Positions 7,965 to 15,601 of a stretch of DNA of 64,000 nt are shown here, one piece after another. The notes under the pieces were generated by a model that was not told the DNA's origin, did no database searches, and saw nothing but the letters and a program-made list of their open reading frames with translations. The position numbers and the translations under genes were made by a program. Numbering within the stretch: position 1 is the stretch's first letter; each line of letters starts with the position of its first letter. Source of the DNA: Nitrospira_D sp019636945 (lineage in GTDB: Bacteria > Nitrospirota > Nitrospiria > Nitrospirales > Nitrospiraceae); contig NZ_JBLFBO010000014.1 of assembly GCF_047338595.1 (NCBI RefSeq), forward strand, positions 1 to 64,000, given 5' to 3'.

Positions 7965-8516
7965 ATGGGGCAGCGGGTGAAGCGGACGACCACGATCACG
8001 GTGGAGCTGGGCGAGCTGAAAGCACCCTGGCTTGCCTGGTGTCAGGCTCACGGCATCACGCCGAGTCATGCGTTGCGGAACGCCCTTCGGCAGACTATGG
8101 ATCGGAGAGCCACCCCGGCCCCTACGCCTCGGAGTCGTGTCACCCCGAAGCGAGAACGGGCAACCGCCCGCATCGAACTGAACCTGACGCCCTCAGAGCT
8201 CGCCGCCCTGAAGCGGATGGCCGGTCACGAGGGCTATGTGCCGACCAAATGGGTGGTGGCGATGGTGCGCACCAAGTTGACCGGGCAGCCGCAGGTCGGA
8301 CAGCCGGAATTGGAGACCTTGGCCCGGTCGAATCAGCAACTGCTGGCCTTGGGCAGGAACTTGAACCAGATTGCCAAAGTCTTGAATACCGCCCCTCAGA
8401 ACCGGACCGCCTTTCGGGTTGAAGTCATCACCGAACTCTCCCGTGTGATCCAGGCTCATACGAAGAAGGTGTCCGATGTCTTACGCGGGACTGTGGAGCG
8501 CTGGCACCTCCAATGA
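7965..8516 (+). CDS. MobC-like relaxosome accessory protein
   Basis: A 183-residue protein. The C-terminal half (IELNLTPSELAALKRMAG, later LARSNQQLLALGRNLNQIAKVLN) carries the pattern of MobC-family plasmid mobilisation proteins: a ribbon-helix-helix-like DNA-binding part followed by the N-x-NQIA-x-LN helix. These proteins melt DNA at oriT for the relaxase. The ATG at 7965 was chosen because earlier residues lack family character. Its stop overlaps the next start (ATGA at 8513-8516), as expected for mobC followed by a relaxase gene. Confidence 0.75.
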   Translation: MGQRVKRTTTITVELGELKAPWLAWCQAHGITPSHALRNALRQTMDRRATPAPTPRSRVTPKRERATARIELNLTPSELAALKRMAGHEGYVPTKWVVAMVRTKLTGQPQVGQPELETLARSNQQLLALGRNLNQIAKVLNTAPQNRTAFRVEVITELSRVIQAHTKKVSDVLRGTVERWHLQ

Positions 8517-8716
8517 GTTCGACAGGCAGCCAGATCGACCAGAAGCTCGATGAGTGGGGGAGTCGGCTCTTCAATGTCTCAACGGAAACTCTTCCGCGGC
8601 CGCGGTCCAGCAGGAGTGTTCGTCTTGCTTCCGCTAGGTTCGTGAGCACCGGCGGACGGCTCAGCACGGCACAGGCTTGTGCGACCTATGTGCGGCAGAA
8701 ACTGCAGGTCACATAG
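8513..8716 (+). pseudogene. Truncated relaxase gene start (remnant)
   Basis: The frame opens with an ATG overlapping the mobC stop and encodes 67 residues. The first part (IDQKLDEWGSRLFNVSTE) resembles the N-terminus of relaxase/mobilisation nuclease proteins, which normally run to several hundred residues with a catalytic tyrosine or histidine triad. Here the frame ends at 8716, and the next gene is a regulator on the other strand. No catalytic motif is left. I infer a deletion that removed most of the relaxase, possibly when the cld segment arrived. The resemblance is short, so the assignment is tentative. Confidence 0.4.
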
Positions 8717-8760
8717 TGCCTCAGCAAAGTGGATTGTCGCTCCGTCATTCTCTGCAAGTA

Positions 8761-8797
8761 CCGTGTTTCGTAAGTGGTGAGTTATGAAACAACCTCC
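8761..8797 (+). repeat. Imperfect direct repeat, left copy, flanking the cld segment
   Basis: This 37-base stretch aligns with 11348-11385 at roughly 80 percent identity with one gap; the shared core is AAGTGGT-AGTT-TGAAAC. It contains a near-palindrome (GTTTCGTAA...TTATGAAAC). The two copies lie outside the regulator gene and downstream of cld, bracketing a 2.5-kb segment. They could be ends of a small transposable unit or recombination sites. Confidence 0.45.
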
Positions 8798-8812
8798 AAT
8801 CTTGCACAACTA

Positions 8813-9775
8813 CTAGACCCGTGCTCTCAGCTCACGTACGCCGCGTCCAATTTTCCGTTGGATGAGGGTTCGCAACGTGGCCCCGCTTGCATAGCCTACC
8901 CGGTCGGCAATCTGGTCCACACTATGGTTGCTGGTCTGTAGCAGATGGACGGCGCGCTCGACACGAAGATCCTGGAAGTAGGCAAGCGGAGATTTCCCGA
9001 TCACGGCGTGCAGCCGACGCGTCAATGTTCGTGGACTTGTCCTCACGGCACGGGCGGCATCATGGAGCGAGAAGCCGTCACCCAAACGACGGCGGGCCCA
9101 CCGTTCGAACCGCTCCACAAATGGATCTGCGTGAGCCAGGTGGTCAGGAATGGCGAAGGTCGCCTGCATTGGTCTCGGGTCAATTACAAGGTAACGGGCA
9201 GTCAGGGCCGCCAATGCGGGACTACGGTGGCGCACGAGCCACAATGCTAGATCGAGATGCGCCAGCGCGGCTCCGGCAGTGATGAAGGGTGACGAGTGGA
9301 CAATCATACGCGACTCGTCCAGTACTACCTGGGGATACCGTTCACGAAAGAAAGGAGCCAGCCACCAGGAAGTCGTCGCATGATGGCCGTTGAGTAGGGA
9401 GGCCTCTGCAAGGATAAACGTGCCCGTGCAGGCAGCCCCAAGCATGGTGCCCCGCTGGAACCAGTGCCGCAGGAGGCTTTGTGCGTCCACGATCTCTCGT
9501 TGGTCAAGAAGGCGGGACAACGTATCGGGCATCTTCGCCCCCACGGCCGGCACCAGGGCGATATCGGGATGAGCCAGTCCCGTTGCTCGTCTTGCCGGGA
9601 TCGACAGGCCGTGACTCGTGGTCACTCGGGATCGGACACCCACGATGGTGACATCGAAGCGCGTCGTCAATGCTTTCGAAGATGCTGCGAGTTCATTTGC
9701 CACGCTGAAGGTATCAAGAAGAGTCGATAAGCCAGTATCGAAGGTGTTCTGTAGTGCCAGGATGTAAATTCGCAT
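8813..9775 (-). CDS. GlxA-type transcriptional regulator (DJ-1/PfpI plus AraC HTH)
   Basis: A 320-residue regulator. Residues 1 to about 190 form a DJ-1/PfpI-like class I amidotransferase fold, with GAACTGTFILAEA at the nucleophile elbow. The C-terminal 100 residues carry the two AraC-type helix-turn-helix motifs (FSLHDAARAVRTSPRTLTRRL and HSVDQIADRVGYASGATLR). GlxA-family regulators sense small metabolites. It is divergent from the ABM-domain and cld genes, with a perfect inverted repeat between them, so it probably controls those genes and itself. The inducer is unknown. Confidence 0.9.
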   Translation of the reverse strand: MRIYILALQNTFDTGLSTLLDTFSVANELAASSKALTTRFDVTIVGVRSRVTTSHGLSIPARRATGLAHPDIALVPAVGAKMPDTLSRLLDQREIVDAQSLLRHWFQRGTMLGAACTGTFILAEASLLNGHHATTSWWLAPFFRERYPQVVLDESRMIVHSSPFITAGAALAHLDLALWLVRHRSPALAALTARYLVIDPRPMQATFAIPDHLAHADPFVERFERWARRRLGDGFSLHDAARAVRTSPRTLTRRLHAVIGKSPLAYFQDLRVERAVHLLQTSNHSVDQIADRVGYASGATLRTLIQRKIGRGVRELRARV

Positions 9776-9794
9776 GGCGAGAACTGTAGCATAT

Positions 9795-9810
9795 TTGGCA
9801 TTCTTGCCAA
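9795..9810. promoter_or_regulatory. Candidate operator (TTGGCA-N4-TGCCAA)
   Basis: A perfect 6-bp inverted repeat with a 4-base spacer, TTGGCA TTCT TGCCAA, lies 20 bases upstream of the regulator start and about 70 bases before the ABM-domain gene. A palindrome in a short divergent promoter region is typical of a regulator binding site. A further CCAATCCTTGG lies just downstream (9815-9825). Confidence 0.4.
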
Positions 9811-9879
9811 TAGACCAATCCTTGGCTTACACGCTAGGATGCGCACAGCAATTAGTTAATCTCAGAAAGGATGGGAAAC

Positions 9880-10182
9880 ATGGTACGAGTGGCATTGCTA
9901 GTGCGGTTGGAGGCCAAGCCAGGCAAGGAAGCGGAGGTGGCTCGCTTTCTCGAAGGTGGCCTTGCCTTGGCAAATCAGGAAGCAGCCACACCGATTTGGT
10001 TTGCCCTAAAGTTAGGGCCAACCACATTTGGCATCTTCGATGCCTTTGCTGACGAGGCGGGGCGTAAAGCGCACCTGGCTGGGCAGATTGCGGCCGCCCT
10101 GATGGCGAAAGCTCCTGATCTGTTGGCTAAACCCCCACAAATCGAACAAGTCGATGTGCTCGCCGCGAAAATTTCACACTAA
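9880..10182 (+). CDS. ABM-domain protein (putative quinol monooxygenase-like)
   Basis: A 100-residue protein with the antibiotic-biosynthesis-monooxygenase fold pattern: VALLVRLEAKPGKEAEVARFLEGG at the start and LGPTTFGIFDAFADEAGRKAHL in the middle. Members are small dimeric ferredoxin-like proteins, some of them cofactor-free oxygenases acting on quinols. The ATG at 9880 was chosen over 9871 because AAAGGA lies 8-9 bases before it and directly abuts the earlier ATG. cld follows after 48 bases, so both are probably one transcript. It belongs to the same dimeric alpha/beta barrel superfamily as chlorite dismutase, but its substrate is unknown. Confidence 0.8.
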   Translation: MVRVALLVRLEAKPGKEAEVARFLEGGLALANQEAATPIWFALKLGPTTFGIFDAFADEAGRKAHLAGQIAAALMAKAPDLLAKPPQIEQVDVLAAKISH

Positions 10183-10230
10183 GCGGGACCGGTTCCGACA
10201 ATGGGACAACCTTATGCCTAAGGAGAAGTG

Positions 10231-11016
10231 ATGCGACAGCGATCTATCCTCGCCGTGATGGTTTTGACTTTCATGCTTTGTGCGCAAATAGCTGGTGCTG
10301 AAGCGGATCGGGAGAAGTTATTGAAGGAACCCGGGATCTATGCCACCTTCGCCGTCTTCAAGGTTGGGGACGAGTGGTGGAAACTGGATCGCGATGCCCG
10401 GACGAAAGCCGTGGCGGAGGCAAAAAGTGTGTTCCAGAAGTATTCAGAGCAAATGACCATCGATACGTACTTGCTGCGAGGATTATCTGAGAAAGCTGAC
10501 TTTTTCCTGAGGATTCACTCCAAGGAAATGAGTCACAACCAGAATGTTCTGATCGACTTCATGGGCACGACGTTCGGGAAAGCGTTGAAGAACACCGACA
10601 CGTTCAACGGAATTACAAAGGCGTTAAATTATGTCCCGAGTTTTCCTGAAGAGTTGAAGACTGAACTGAAAACTCCTCCACCTCCGAGCAGTCCGTATGT
10701 CCTGGTGGTTCCTATCCGCAAAGATGCTGAATGGTGGATGATGCCGCACGATCCGCGTGCCGCTTTGATGAAGGAGCATACGGATGCGACAGTGGCATAT
10801 CTCAAAACCGTCAAGCGCAAGCTGTATCATTCCAGCGGGCTGGATGACCTGGACTTCATCACCTATTTTGAGACGGCAAAACTGGACGACTTCAACAATC
10901 TGGTGATCGGCTTATTGAAGGTGAAGGAGAATCGCCATAATAAGCGGTTTGGTGATCCGTTGTTGTTGGGGACGATCCGCTCCCTGGATGAAATCCTCGA
11001 AGTCTTTTCACGGTAA
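10231..11016 (+). CDS. cld: Chlorite dismutase, secreted pentameric (Nitrospira) type
   Basis: A 261-residue heme enzyme that splits chlorite into chloride and dioxygen. A signal peptide (residues 1 to about 23, ending AGA) indicates export to the periplasm. H183 (in LMKEHTD) and R196 (in KTVKRKL) fit the proximal heme histidine and distal arginine. Subtracting a 23-residue signal gives 160 and 173, the numbers known from the 'Candidatus Nitrospira defluvii' enzyme. Other family stretches are EWWKLD, FFLRIHS, AEWWMM and DFITYFET. The ATG at 10231 follows AAGGAG and was preferred to the GTG at 10228. No chlorate or perchlorate reductase gene is nearby, so a detoxifying role is more likely than respiration. 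Confidence 0.93.
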   Translation: MRQRSILAVMVLTFMLCAQIAGAEADREKLLKEPGIYATFAVFKVGDEWWKLDRDARTKAVAEAKSVFQKYSEQMTIDTYLLRGLSEKADFFLRIHSKEMSHNQNVLIDFMGTTFGKALKNTDTFNGITKALNYVPSFPEELKTELKTPPPPSSPYVLVVPIRKDAEWWMMPHDPRAALMKEHTDATVAYLKTVKRKLYHSSGLDDLDFITYFETAKLDDFNNLVIGLLKVKENRHNKRFGDPLLLGTIRSLDEILEVFSR

Positions 11017-11261
11017 GGACGCACGGGAGGTGCCGTCGCTAGGCGACATGCCCCGACCGTGTTCTCATAGCACTGGTATGGCAACCCGCATGGGTACAGG
11101 GACACGGGGTTCCCTCTGTGCGGGCATTTAGGGATTTTGGCAGCACTGGCCTGACCGTAAACCCGATAGCATGCAAACAGAACAGGACAGTGGAAATATT
11201 TTGAGCCGAATGGCGGAAACGCTATCGGGAACGGAATATAAAAATTGAACTGTTCGACTAA

Positions 11262-11293
11262 GCTCCGTCCTTGAAAAAGGGCGGGGCTTTTTT
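11262..11293 (+). terminator. Rho-independent terminator downstream of cld
   Basis: An 11-bp stem (GCTCCGTCCTT with AAGGGCGGGGC, two G-T pairs) and a GAAA loop are followed by six T residues. It lies about 245 bases after the cld stop. It can end the ABM-cld transcript and shield it from the converging NHL gene. Confidence 0.85.
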
Positions 11294-11347
11294 ATTGAGT
11301 GCTACTGCCACAGCTCGTCGAAGTCCCCTTCCAATCAACGCGGCATT

Positions 11348-11385
11348 CCGCTGTTTTGCAAGTGGTAAGTTCTGAAACACCTGCC
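11348..11385 (+). repeat. Imperfect direct repeat, right copy, flanking the cld segment
   Basis: This is the partner of 8761-8797: CCGCTGTTTTGCAAGTGGT and onward aligns with CCG-TGTTTCGTAAGTGGT, followed by AGTT-TGAAACA in both. It sits just beyond the cld terminator. Together the copies delimit a unit holding the regulator, ABM-domain gene, cld and terminator. The remaining bases 11017-11522 contain no gene that I can support. Confidence 0.45.
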
Positions 11386-11522
11386 TAAACAGGGTCGTTT
11401 GCTCAAAGGGAGGGTATGAACGGTAACCCTGAACAAACTCATTCGAAGCATCTAACGACAGGAGGCCATGGTGTGCTGTGAATATACGCGCAACTCATGA
11501 CCAGAAACCGGTACGTGCTGCA

Positions 11523-12731
11523 TCATGGAGATTTCCAAATCAGAACCCTGGGCACGTACGGTTCCGTCACGATGAGGTACTGTGAGGTCACGAAAACATT
11601 GGCTGGAAAGGATAGTCCAGTTTGTGTCGTGGCGACTGTATGTGATGTGAAATCGGGTTGACCGAGCACCACATCTGCGTTCTGGCCATTCGATGTTGGC
11701 CACGAGTTCCAGATCATCACCCGAGAGTTGTCTATGTCCGCGACAAATACTTGTGTTCCGTTCGAGGCAACCCCAATATAGCCATCTGAATCTGTATAGA
11801 GACTACTTTGGGTCGTGACGCCGGAGACTGCGGAAGTAAAGTCGGCCTGACCGAGCACGAGGTCGGCGTTGGCACCGTCTGTGGTTGGAAACGAATTGTA
11901 GAGAAGTGCTCTATTGTTTCCTGCATCTCCGATGATAATGCGTGTGTCGTTACTCCAGACCGTATAGGGAGTATTGAGCGCGGACTGAGAGGTGCTGGCC
12001 GTACTGGTCGTGAAATCTGGTTGGCCAATCACGCGAATGGCATTTGGTTTATTGGCCGTAATCGGCAGCGAGAAAATGGTGACGCGATTGCAGTCAGGGT
12101 CAGCCACATACAGATAATTCAATGTCGCAAATAGTCCCTGGGGAGACATGAACTCAGATTGCGAGCAGGTACTGACTCCAACCGAGCTCGGGTTCGGAGC
12201 TCCAAGCGAAAAGTCGGCCGAGGGCGTACTACTCGACGGGATCGTGTTAAACACTTGGATGCGGTGATTAGTTTTGTCGGAGACGAACAATTGTGTCCCA
12301 TTATCGACGGCACTGTACGGGTTAGCCAGTTCAGTAGACGAGCTCGCCGGAGTGTTTGAGGTAAAATCAACTTGCCCAATAACAAGGTCAGCGGCCGCAC
12401 CATTTACTATCGGAAACGAGTTGTATCCGACCACTCGTGTGTTATTTCCGTCCACTATCCAGAGTTTTCCGCTTGTCCCAATGGTCGCTTGACCAAGCTG
12501 GTCAAATCTCGATGAAGTGACCCCAGGTCCACCGGAAGTAAAATCAGGCTGTCCCAATACGAGGAACGCCGCTTGCCCGTTCGTGAACGTCAAGAGTCCG
12601 GCCGGATTGCTACCAGTACCGCCGCTTCCACTATTATTGGATGAAAGTAGTGATTGATCGTCGTTGTCGGGGCAGCCGGTCATCAGGCCGAGGGTGAACA
12701 GTGCGGCTGCTAGATTTGTCAGTGTGCGCAT
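11523..12731 (-). CDS. NHL-repeat beta-propeller lipoprotein
   Basis: A 402-residue predicted lipoprotein. The signal peptide ends in a lipobox (LGLMTGC, Cys at about residue 19), followed by a Ser/Gly-rich linker. The rest is made of about six repeats of 55-60 residues, five of which carry a variant of VLGQPDFTS, with blade motifs such as LWIVDGNNTRVVGYN, LFVSDKTNHRIQVFN and VFVADIDNSRVMIWN. This pattern fits a closed six-bladed NHL-type propeller, usually a binding scaffold. The ATG at 12731 has GAGGAGGG upstream. It converges with cld across the terminator. Ligand and role are unknown. Confidence 0.8.
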   Translation of the reverse strand: MRTLTNLAAALFTLGLMTGCPDNDDQSLLSSNNSGSGGTGSNPAGLLTFTNGQAAFLVLGQPDFTSGGPGVTSSRFDQLGQATIGTSGKLWIVDGNNTRVVGYNSFPIVNGAAADLVIGQVDFTSNTPASSSTELANPYSAVDNGTQLFVSDKTNHRIQVFNTIPSSSTPSADFSLGAPNPSSVGVSTCSQSEFMSPQGLFATLNYLYVADPDCNRVTIFSLPITANKPNAIRVIGQPDFTTSTASTSQSALNTPYTVWSNDTRIIIGDAGNNRALLYNSFPTTDGANADLVLGQADFTSAVSGVTTQSSLYTDSDGYIGVASNGTQVFVADIDNSRVMIWNSWPTSNGQNADVVLGQPDFTSHTVATTQTGLSFPANVFVTSQYLIVTEPYVPRVLIWKSP

Positions 12732-13347
12732 CGTGACCCTCCTCGTCCCGAAGAAGTTCTCCTGACCACTGCTGCTCAAGATTTTCCAACGTGATACGTG
12801 AGCCCAAGTCTGCCGAAGGCCTGGCTGATCGCTTGTGAATATATTCCGTCCCCGCACATCGAAGACAGTCCGTCACTGGTATCGCCAATCCTCATCGAGG
12901 CGGCTCTGGGACAAACTAAGAAGCAGGTCGCTAGGCAGTGTATGTCCCCCCACAGTCCGATGGTTCCCACAAAATGGTGTACAGGACATTCTGAATTCGC
13001 ACGGCGACCTACATGGAGTTTGTGTTGAATTAGACCAAATGACCAGTAGCCAAGCGTGGTTATTTCTTAAAGTCTTATCGGATGCATACTCATAAATCTT
13101 TATAGCTGATCACAGCGAGGCAATTTGGTGGAAGCCCGGGTTTGCCGAGGCCTATTCGGATCTAGGTTTTCACGTGCTGAGTAGGGTGACTTCGATGGTG
13201 CTCTGGAGGATTCCAACACAGCGGCTCGCGTCAGACTTAAACATGCGGATATCTACAACGAGCGAGGCAATATTCTCGTACCCAAAAGCAACCGAGAAGC
13301 CGCGCAATCGTGTCCCAAAAGTAGTAAGTGGTGTCCCAATTCAAGGC
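12732..13347. other. Gene-free stretch with possible insertion-sequence debris
   Basis: About 600 bases between the NHL gene and the toxin-antitoxin promoter without a convincing gene. Near its end GTGTCCCAA occurs twice 25 bases apart (from 13312 and 13331), next to AGTAGTAAGTGG. This recalls decayed insertion-sequence ends, but no transposase fragment is recognisable. Confidence 0.3.
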
Positions 13348-13376
13348 TTGACATCGTGTATACCATTGTATGGTAT
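13348..13376 (+). promoter_or_regulatory. Toxin-antitoxin promoter with palindromic operator
   Basis: A perfect -35 box TTGACA (13348-13353) is followed after 17 bases by TGGTAT (13371-13376). The inverted repeat ATACCAT-TGT-ATGGTAT (13360-13376) overlaps the -10 element. This is the arrangement expected for autorepression by a ribbon-helix-helix antitoxin. The toxin start codon lies only 7 bases beyond the -10 box, so the transcript would be nearly leaderless. Confidence 0.6.
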
Positions 13377-13382
13377 TGCGTG

Positions 13383-13711
13383 ATGACCAAGTTTGGTGTA
13401 AGCGGGTTTGATTAGGACGGCGGCAACCGGATGATATGCCAGAAGCACAGTGTTTCTTTCCTGAGATCGAGGTTCTATTAACCGGAAGTCCACGTATTGC
13501 TCCAGACCCGAAGCATCCAATATATGAAAACCACTTCGTCGCCGTTAGGAGAATGCGAGTCGGACGGCCCTTGTTTGTAGTGTTTACGATACGAACGAAA
13601 GGCCAACAGCATCTCATTCGTCCTGTGACAGCTCGGCATAGACATGACAAGGAGGTTCAAGCCTATGACAAAGAGAAAAGTTCCGCGCCTAAAAAGCGAT
13701 ATGCGGTCTGA
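13383..13711 (+). pseudogene. brnT: BrnT-family toxin gene, inactivated
   Basis: BrnT toxins are about 95-residue RNase-like proteins paired with BrnA. Read from the ATG at 13383, the frame gives MTKFGVSGFD, a TAG at 13413-13415, then DGGNRMICQKHSVSF. It continues in a different phase as EIEVLLTGSPRIAPDPKH, FVAVRRMRVGRPLFVVFTIR and IRPVTARHRHDKEVQAYDK. A TGG-to-TAG change (the family has FxWD here) and loss of one base near 13457 restore a full-length BrnT-like protein. The promoter and antitoxin are intact, so only the toxin is lost. An initiation at 13436 would give a product lacking the N-terminal strand. The lesions could also be assembly errors. Confidence 0.7.
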
Positions 13712-13931
13712 AACGTGGCCTGCAGAAGACCTGTCGGACCTCGATTTTTCTCAGTTCAGACCTTCCCGGTTTGAGTTTGAAAAAAAGCGAGAGCAGAATG
13801 AGACGCGCGTGCCACAGGCGCTCCTGACAGCTGTCAAGGCTCGTGCAAAAGCGATCTCCTACACACGCTTTATTCGCGAAACCCTAGAGCGCGCGATTGC
13901 GACGCCGAAGCAACCAGGAGTGCAACCATGA
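13665..13931 (+). CDS. brnA: BrnA/CopG-like antitoxin
   Basis: An 88-residue antitoxin. The acidic N-terminal part (RSETWPAEDLSDLDFSQFRPSRFEF) would wrap the toxin, and the C-terminal part (ETRVPQALLTAVKARAKAISYTRFIRETLERAI) matches the ribbon-helix-helix DNA-binding pattern. The ATG at 13665 was chosen because AAGGAGG lies 9 bases upstream; an earlier ATG at 13644 precedes that element. It overlaps the toxin remnant by 47 bases and the next gene by four (ATGA). It probably represses its own promoter at 13360-13376. Confidence 0.75.
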   Translation: MTKRKVPRLKSDMRSETWPAEDLSDLDFSQFRPSRFEFEKKREQNETRVPQALLTAVKARAKAISYTRFIRETLERAIATPKQPGVQP

Positions 13932-14296
13932 TCAAACGCATCGCCTTTACCATGTATCCGGTGACGGATATGGTGCGGGCTCGTCGGTTTTATGAAGAAA
14001 CGCTCGGTCTCCGGTTAAGTCGGCGAGAGGCGCACGAGTTCGAATGGGTGGAATACGATCTTGATGGTGTAACCTTTGCCCTTACGAATCTAACGGAAGG
14101 CGGCGCGCCCAGCGCCGAGGCAGGGGGGAGTATTGCCTTCGAAGTTCAGGACGTGGACCAGATGGTTGAGCAATTGCGCACGAAGGGTGTACGGATCAAA
14201 CTAGGGCCCCTCTCGACACCAGTCTGCCGTCTCGCCGTTATCATGGACAGCGAGGGCAACGCGATCACGCTGCATCAGGTGACACAAGTCTGGTAA
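13928..14296 (+). CDS. VOC family (glyoxalase/dioxygenase-fold) protein
   Basis: A 122-residue protein with the vicinal-oxygen-chelate fold: two beta-alpha-beta-beta-beta units, with RARRFYEETLGLRLS in the first and SIAFEVQDVDQMVEQL in the second. The end (AVIMDSEGNAITLHQ) matches the usual closing motif, although the typical FxDPDGN reads MDSEGN. Only some metal-ligand positions are obvious, so it may be a binding rather than a catalytic member. It overlaps the antitoxin stop by ATGA, implying translational coupling. It is often found as cargo; its substrate is unknown. Confidence 0.8.
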   Translation: MIKRIAFTMYPVTDMVRARRFYEETLGLRLSRREAHEFEWVEYDLDGVTFALTNLTEGGAPSAEAGGSIAFEVQDVDQMVEQLRTKGVRIKLGPLSTPVCRLAVIMDSEGNAITLHQVTQVW

Positions 14297-14420
14297 GGGC
14301 TAGCGGTCACTCTTGTCCAAAATGATAGGGAACAAAGGGGGCGGGAGTCTTTGTCTGATCGTCAAGAGAAAACATAGAAGTCGATAGATTCGTCGTGGGA
14401 GGCTTCCTCGTAGGGACTCA

Positions 14421-14924
14421 TCACCGTTCTTGCACACGGCGGAGGGCATCTTGGTAGACGTGCCCTGCCGGGTCAAGATAAAACCCGGATGCTCTGAGTT
14501 GATCGAGCACTGGTTGCAGCCTATCGATGATTCCTTCCAACCGTGCATGTACAAGGATACCGATGGTTCCCATGACGGTGAGCCCTTCACGCATGGCCAC
14601 TGTCCTGACGGCGATGTCATCAGCCAACAGCAGTGTGGCGTGATGGAGAAGCGCAGCGGCAATTACCGTGGCATCTGTTTTCGAGATGTTCGGCACTGTG
14701 AGCCGTTCGATCAACGCACGATCAGCCACATTCTCGACCGCAATCCACTTCTCCTGGAGGGCTTGCTGCAATTCAAGACTCCCGGCTCGACCTGCTCCCT
14801 GAGTGACCACTTCTTCATGAACTTGCGGGGTGATCAATAGGAGCTGGAAGAATTGGTTGAGGAGACGGAACTGGTTGACTGCGGCAAGGTGAATCAGCGG
14901 GCCACTATCTGTGACGACGATCAC
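14421..14924 (-). CDS. PIN-like toxin (DUF3368 family)
   Basis: A 167-residue putative ribonuclease toxin. VIVVTDSGPLIHLAAV at the start is the first acidic motif of PIN/DUF3368 proteins, DATVIAAALLH carries the middle acidic residue and LLADDIAVR the later pair. The proteins are thought to be VapC-like. The GTG at 14924 was chosen because it overlaps the antitoxin stop (GTGA) and puts the conserved strand at the N-terminus. It pairs with the UPF0175 gene just upstream. Confidence 0.8.
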   Translation of the reverse strand: MIVVTDSGPLIHLAAVNQFRLLNQFFQLLLITPQVHEEVVTQGAGRAGSLELQQALQEKWIAVENVADRALIERLTVPNISKTDATVIAAALLHHATLLLADDIAVRTVAMREGLTVMGTIGILVHARLEGIIDRLQPVLDQLRASGFYLDPAGHVYQDALRRVQER

Positions 14925-15208
14925 GCGGTATCCTGGGATGTGGCTGCTTTGAAGCTCTCTAACTCCTTGTCCAACCATCCGGCTTCGTATTCTGCGGCTG
15001 GGATCTTATGTGCCGCCATTAGCGTCAAAAACTCTCGCAGCGGCATCCCTAACAACTCGGCGCCTGCTCGCCAAGAAAGCTGCTCCGTGCGCACCCAATC
15101 AAGCACCGCTGCTCGTTTGACATCCTCGGCCAGTTTCGCGTCGTCTATTGCCATCATGTCAAGGAATGGTTTAGGCAACTCCCATTCAAATCGTATGGTA
15201 TGGCCCAT
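14921..15208 (-). CDS. UPF0175 family antitoxin
   Basis: A 95-residue protein of the UPF0175 family, the usual partner of DUF3368 toxins. The pattern AVLDWVRTEQLSWRAGAELLGMPLREFLTLMAAHKIP is the family's helix-turn-helix-like core, and the C-terminal helix (LDKELESFKAA) would bind the toxin. Two ATGs are adjacent (15211 and 15208). The second gives better spacing from GAGGTGAC. It overlaps the toxin gene by four bases, so the two are translationally coupled. Confidence 0.8.
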   Translation of the reverse strand: MGHTIRFEWELPKPFLDMMAIDDAKLAEDVKRAAVLDWVRTEQLSWRAGAELLGMPLREFLTLMAAHKIPAAEYEAGWLDKELESFKAATSQDTA

Positions 15209-15601
15209 CATGTCACCTCATCATTGAAATCCCTCAGATTGTATCGGAAGACTTGCGTCAAAGAAAGAGATCGCTGATGTGAAGCAGGTAGAGAGAACAG
15301 GGTGCTCCCACTCCTTTTCGATCGGGTCTGGTGTTCAACAAACGGCAGCGTGGTCTCGCAACGCTCATCTGCGATCACAGAAGCCATGCAGGTCTTCCCC
15401 TTCCGCGCTTTCGAGCCCGGATAGTGACGGTCTGCGTGATGATATCAGTCGGGATACGGAAATCCTTCGGCTCGTTGGCAACGGTAGAGACTTCATCACT
15501 GTCCTATATAGGACACGCTTGCTGTAACTCATTGTAAATCCTTACTACTCATCGGACTTGTCAGAGGCATCATCTTGTTGATATTCTTCACTTTGGTCGG
15601 T
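15209..15601. other. Gene-free right end of the element
   Basis: About 390 bases between the antitoxin gene and the right attachment site. Short open frames are present on both strands but none has family features or a good start. A small palindrome CCTATATAGG lies at about 15504-15513. This region may hold recombinase arm sites, but I cannot point to repeats that show this. Confidence 0.3.
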
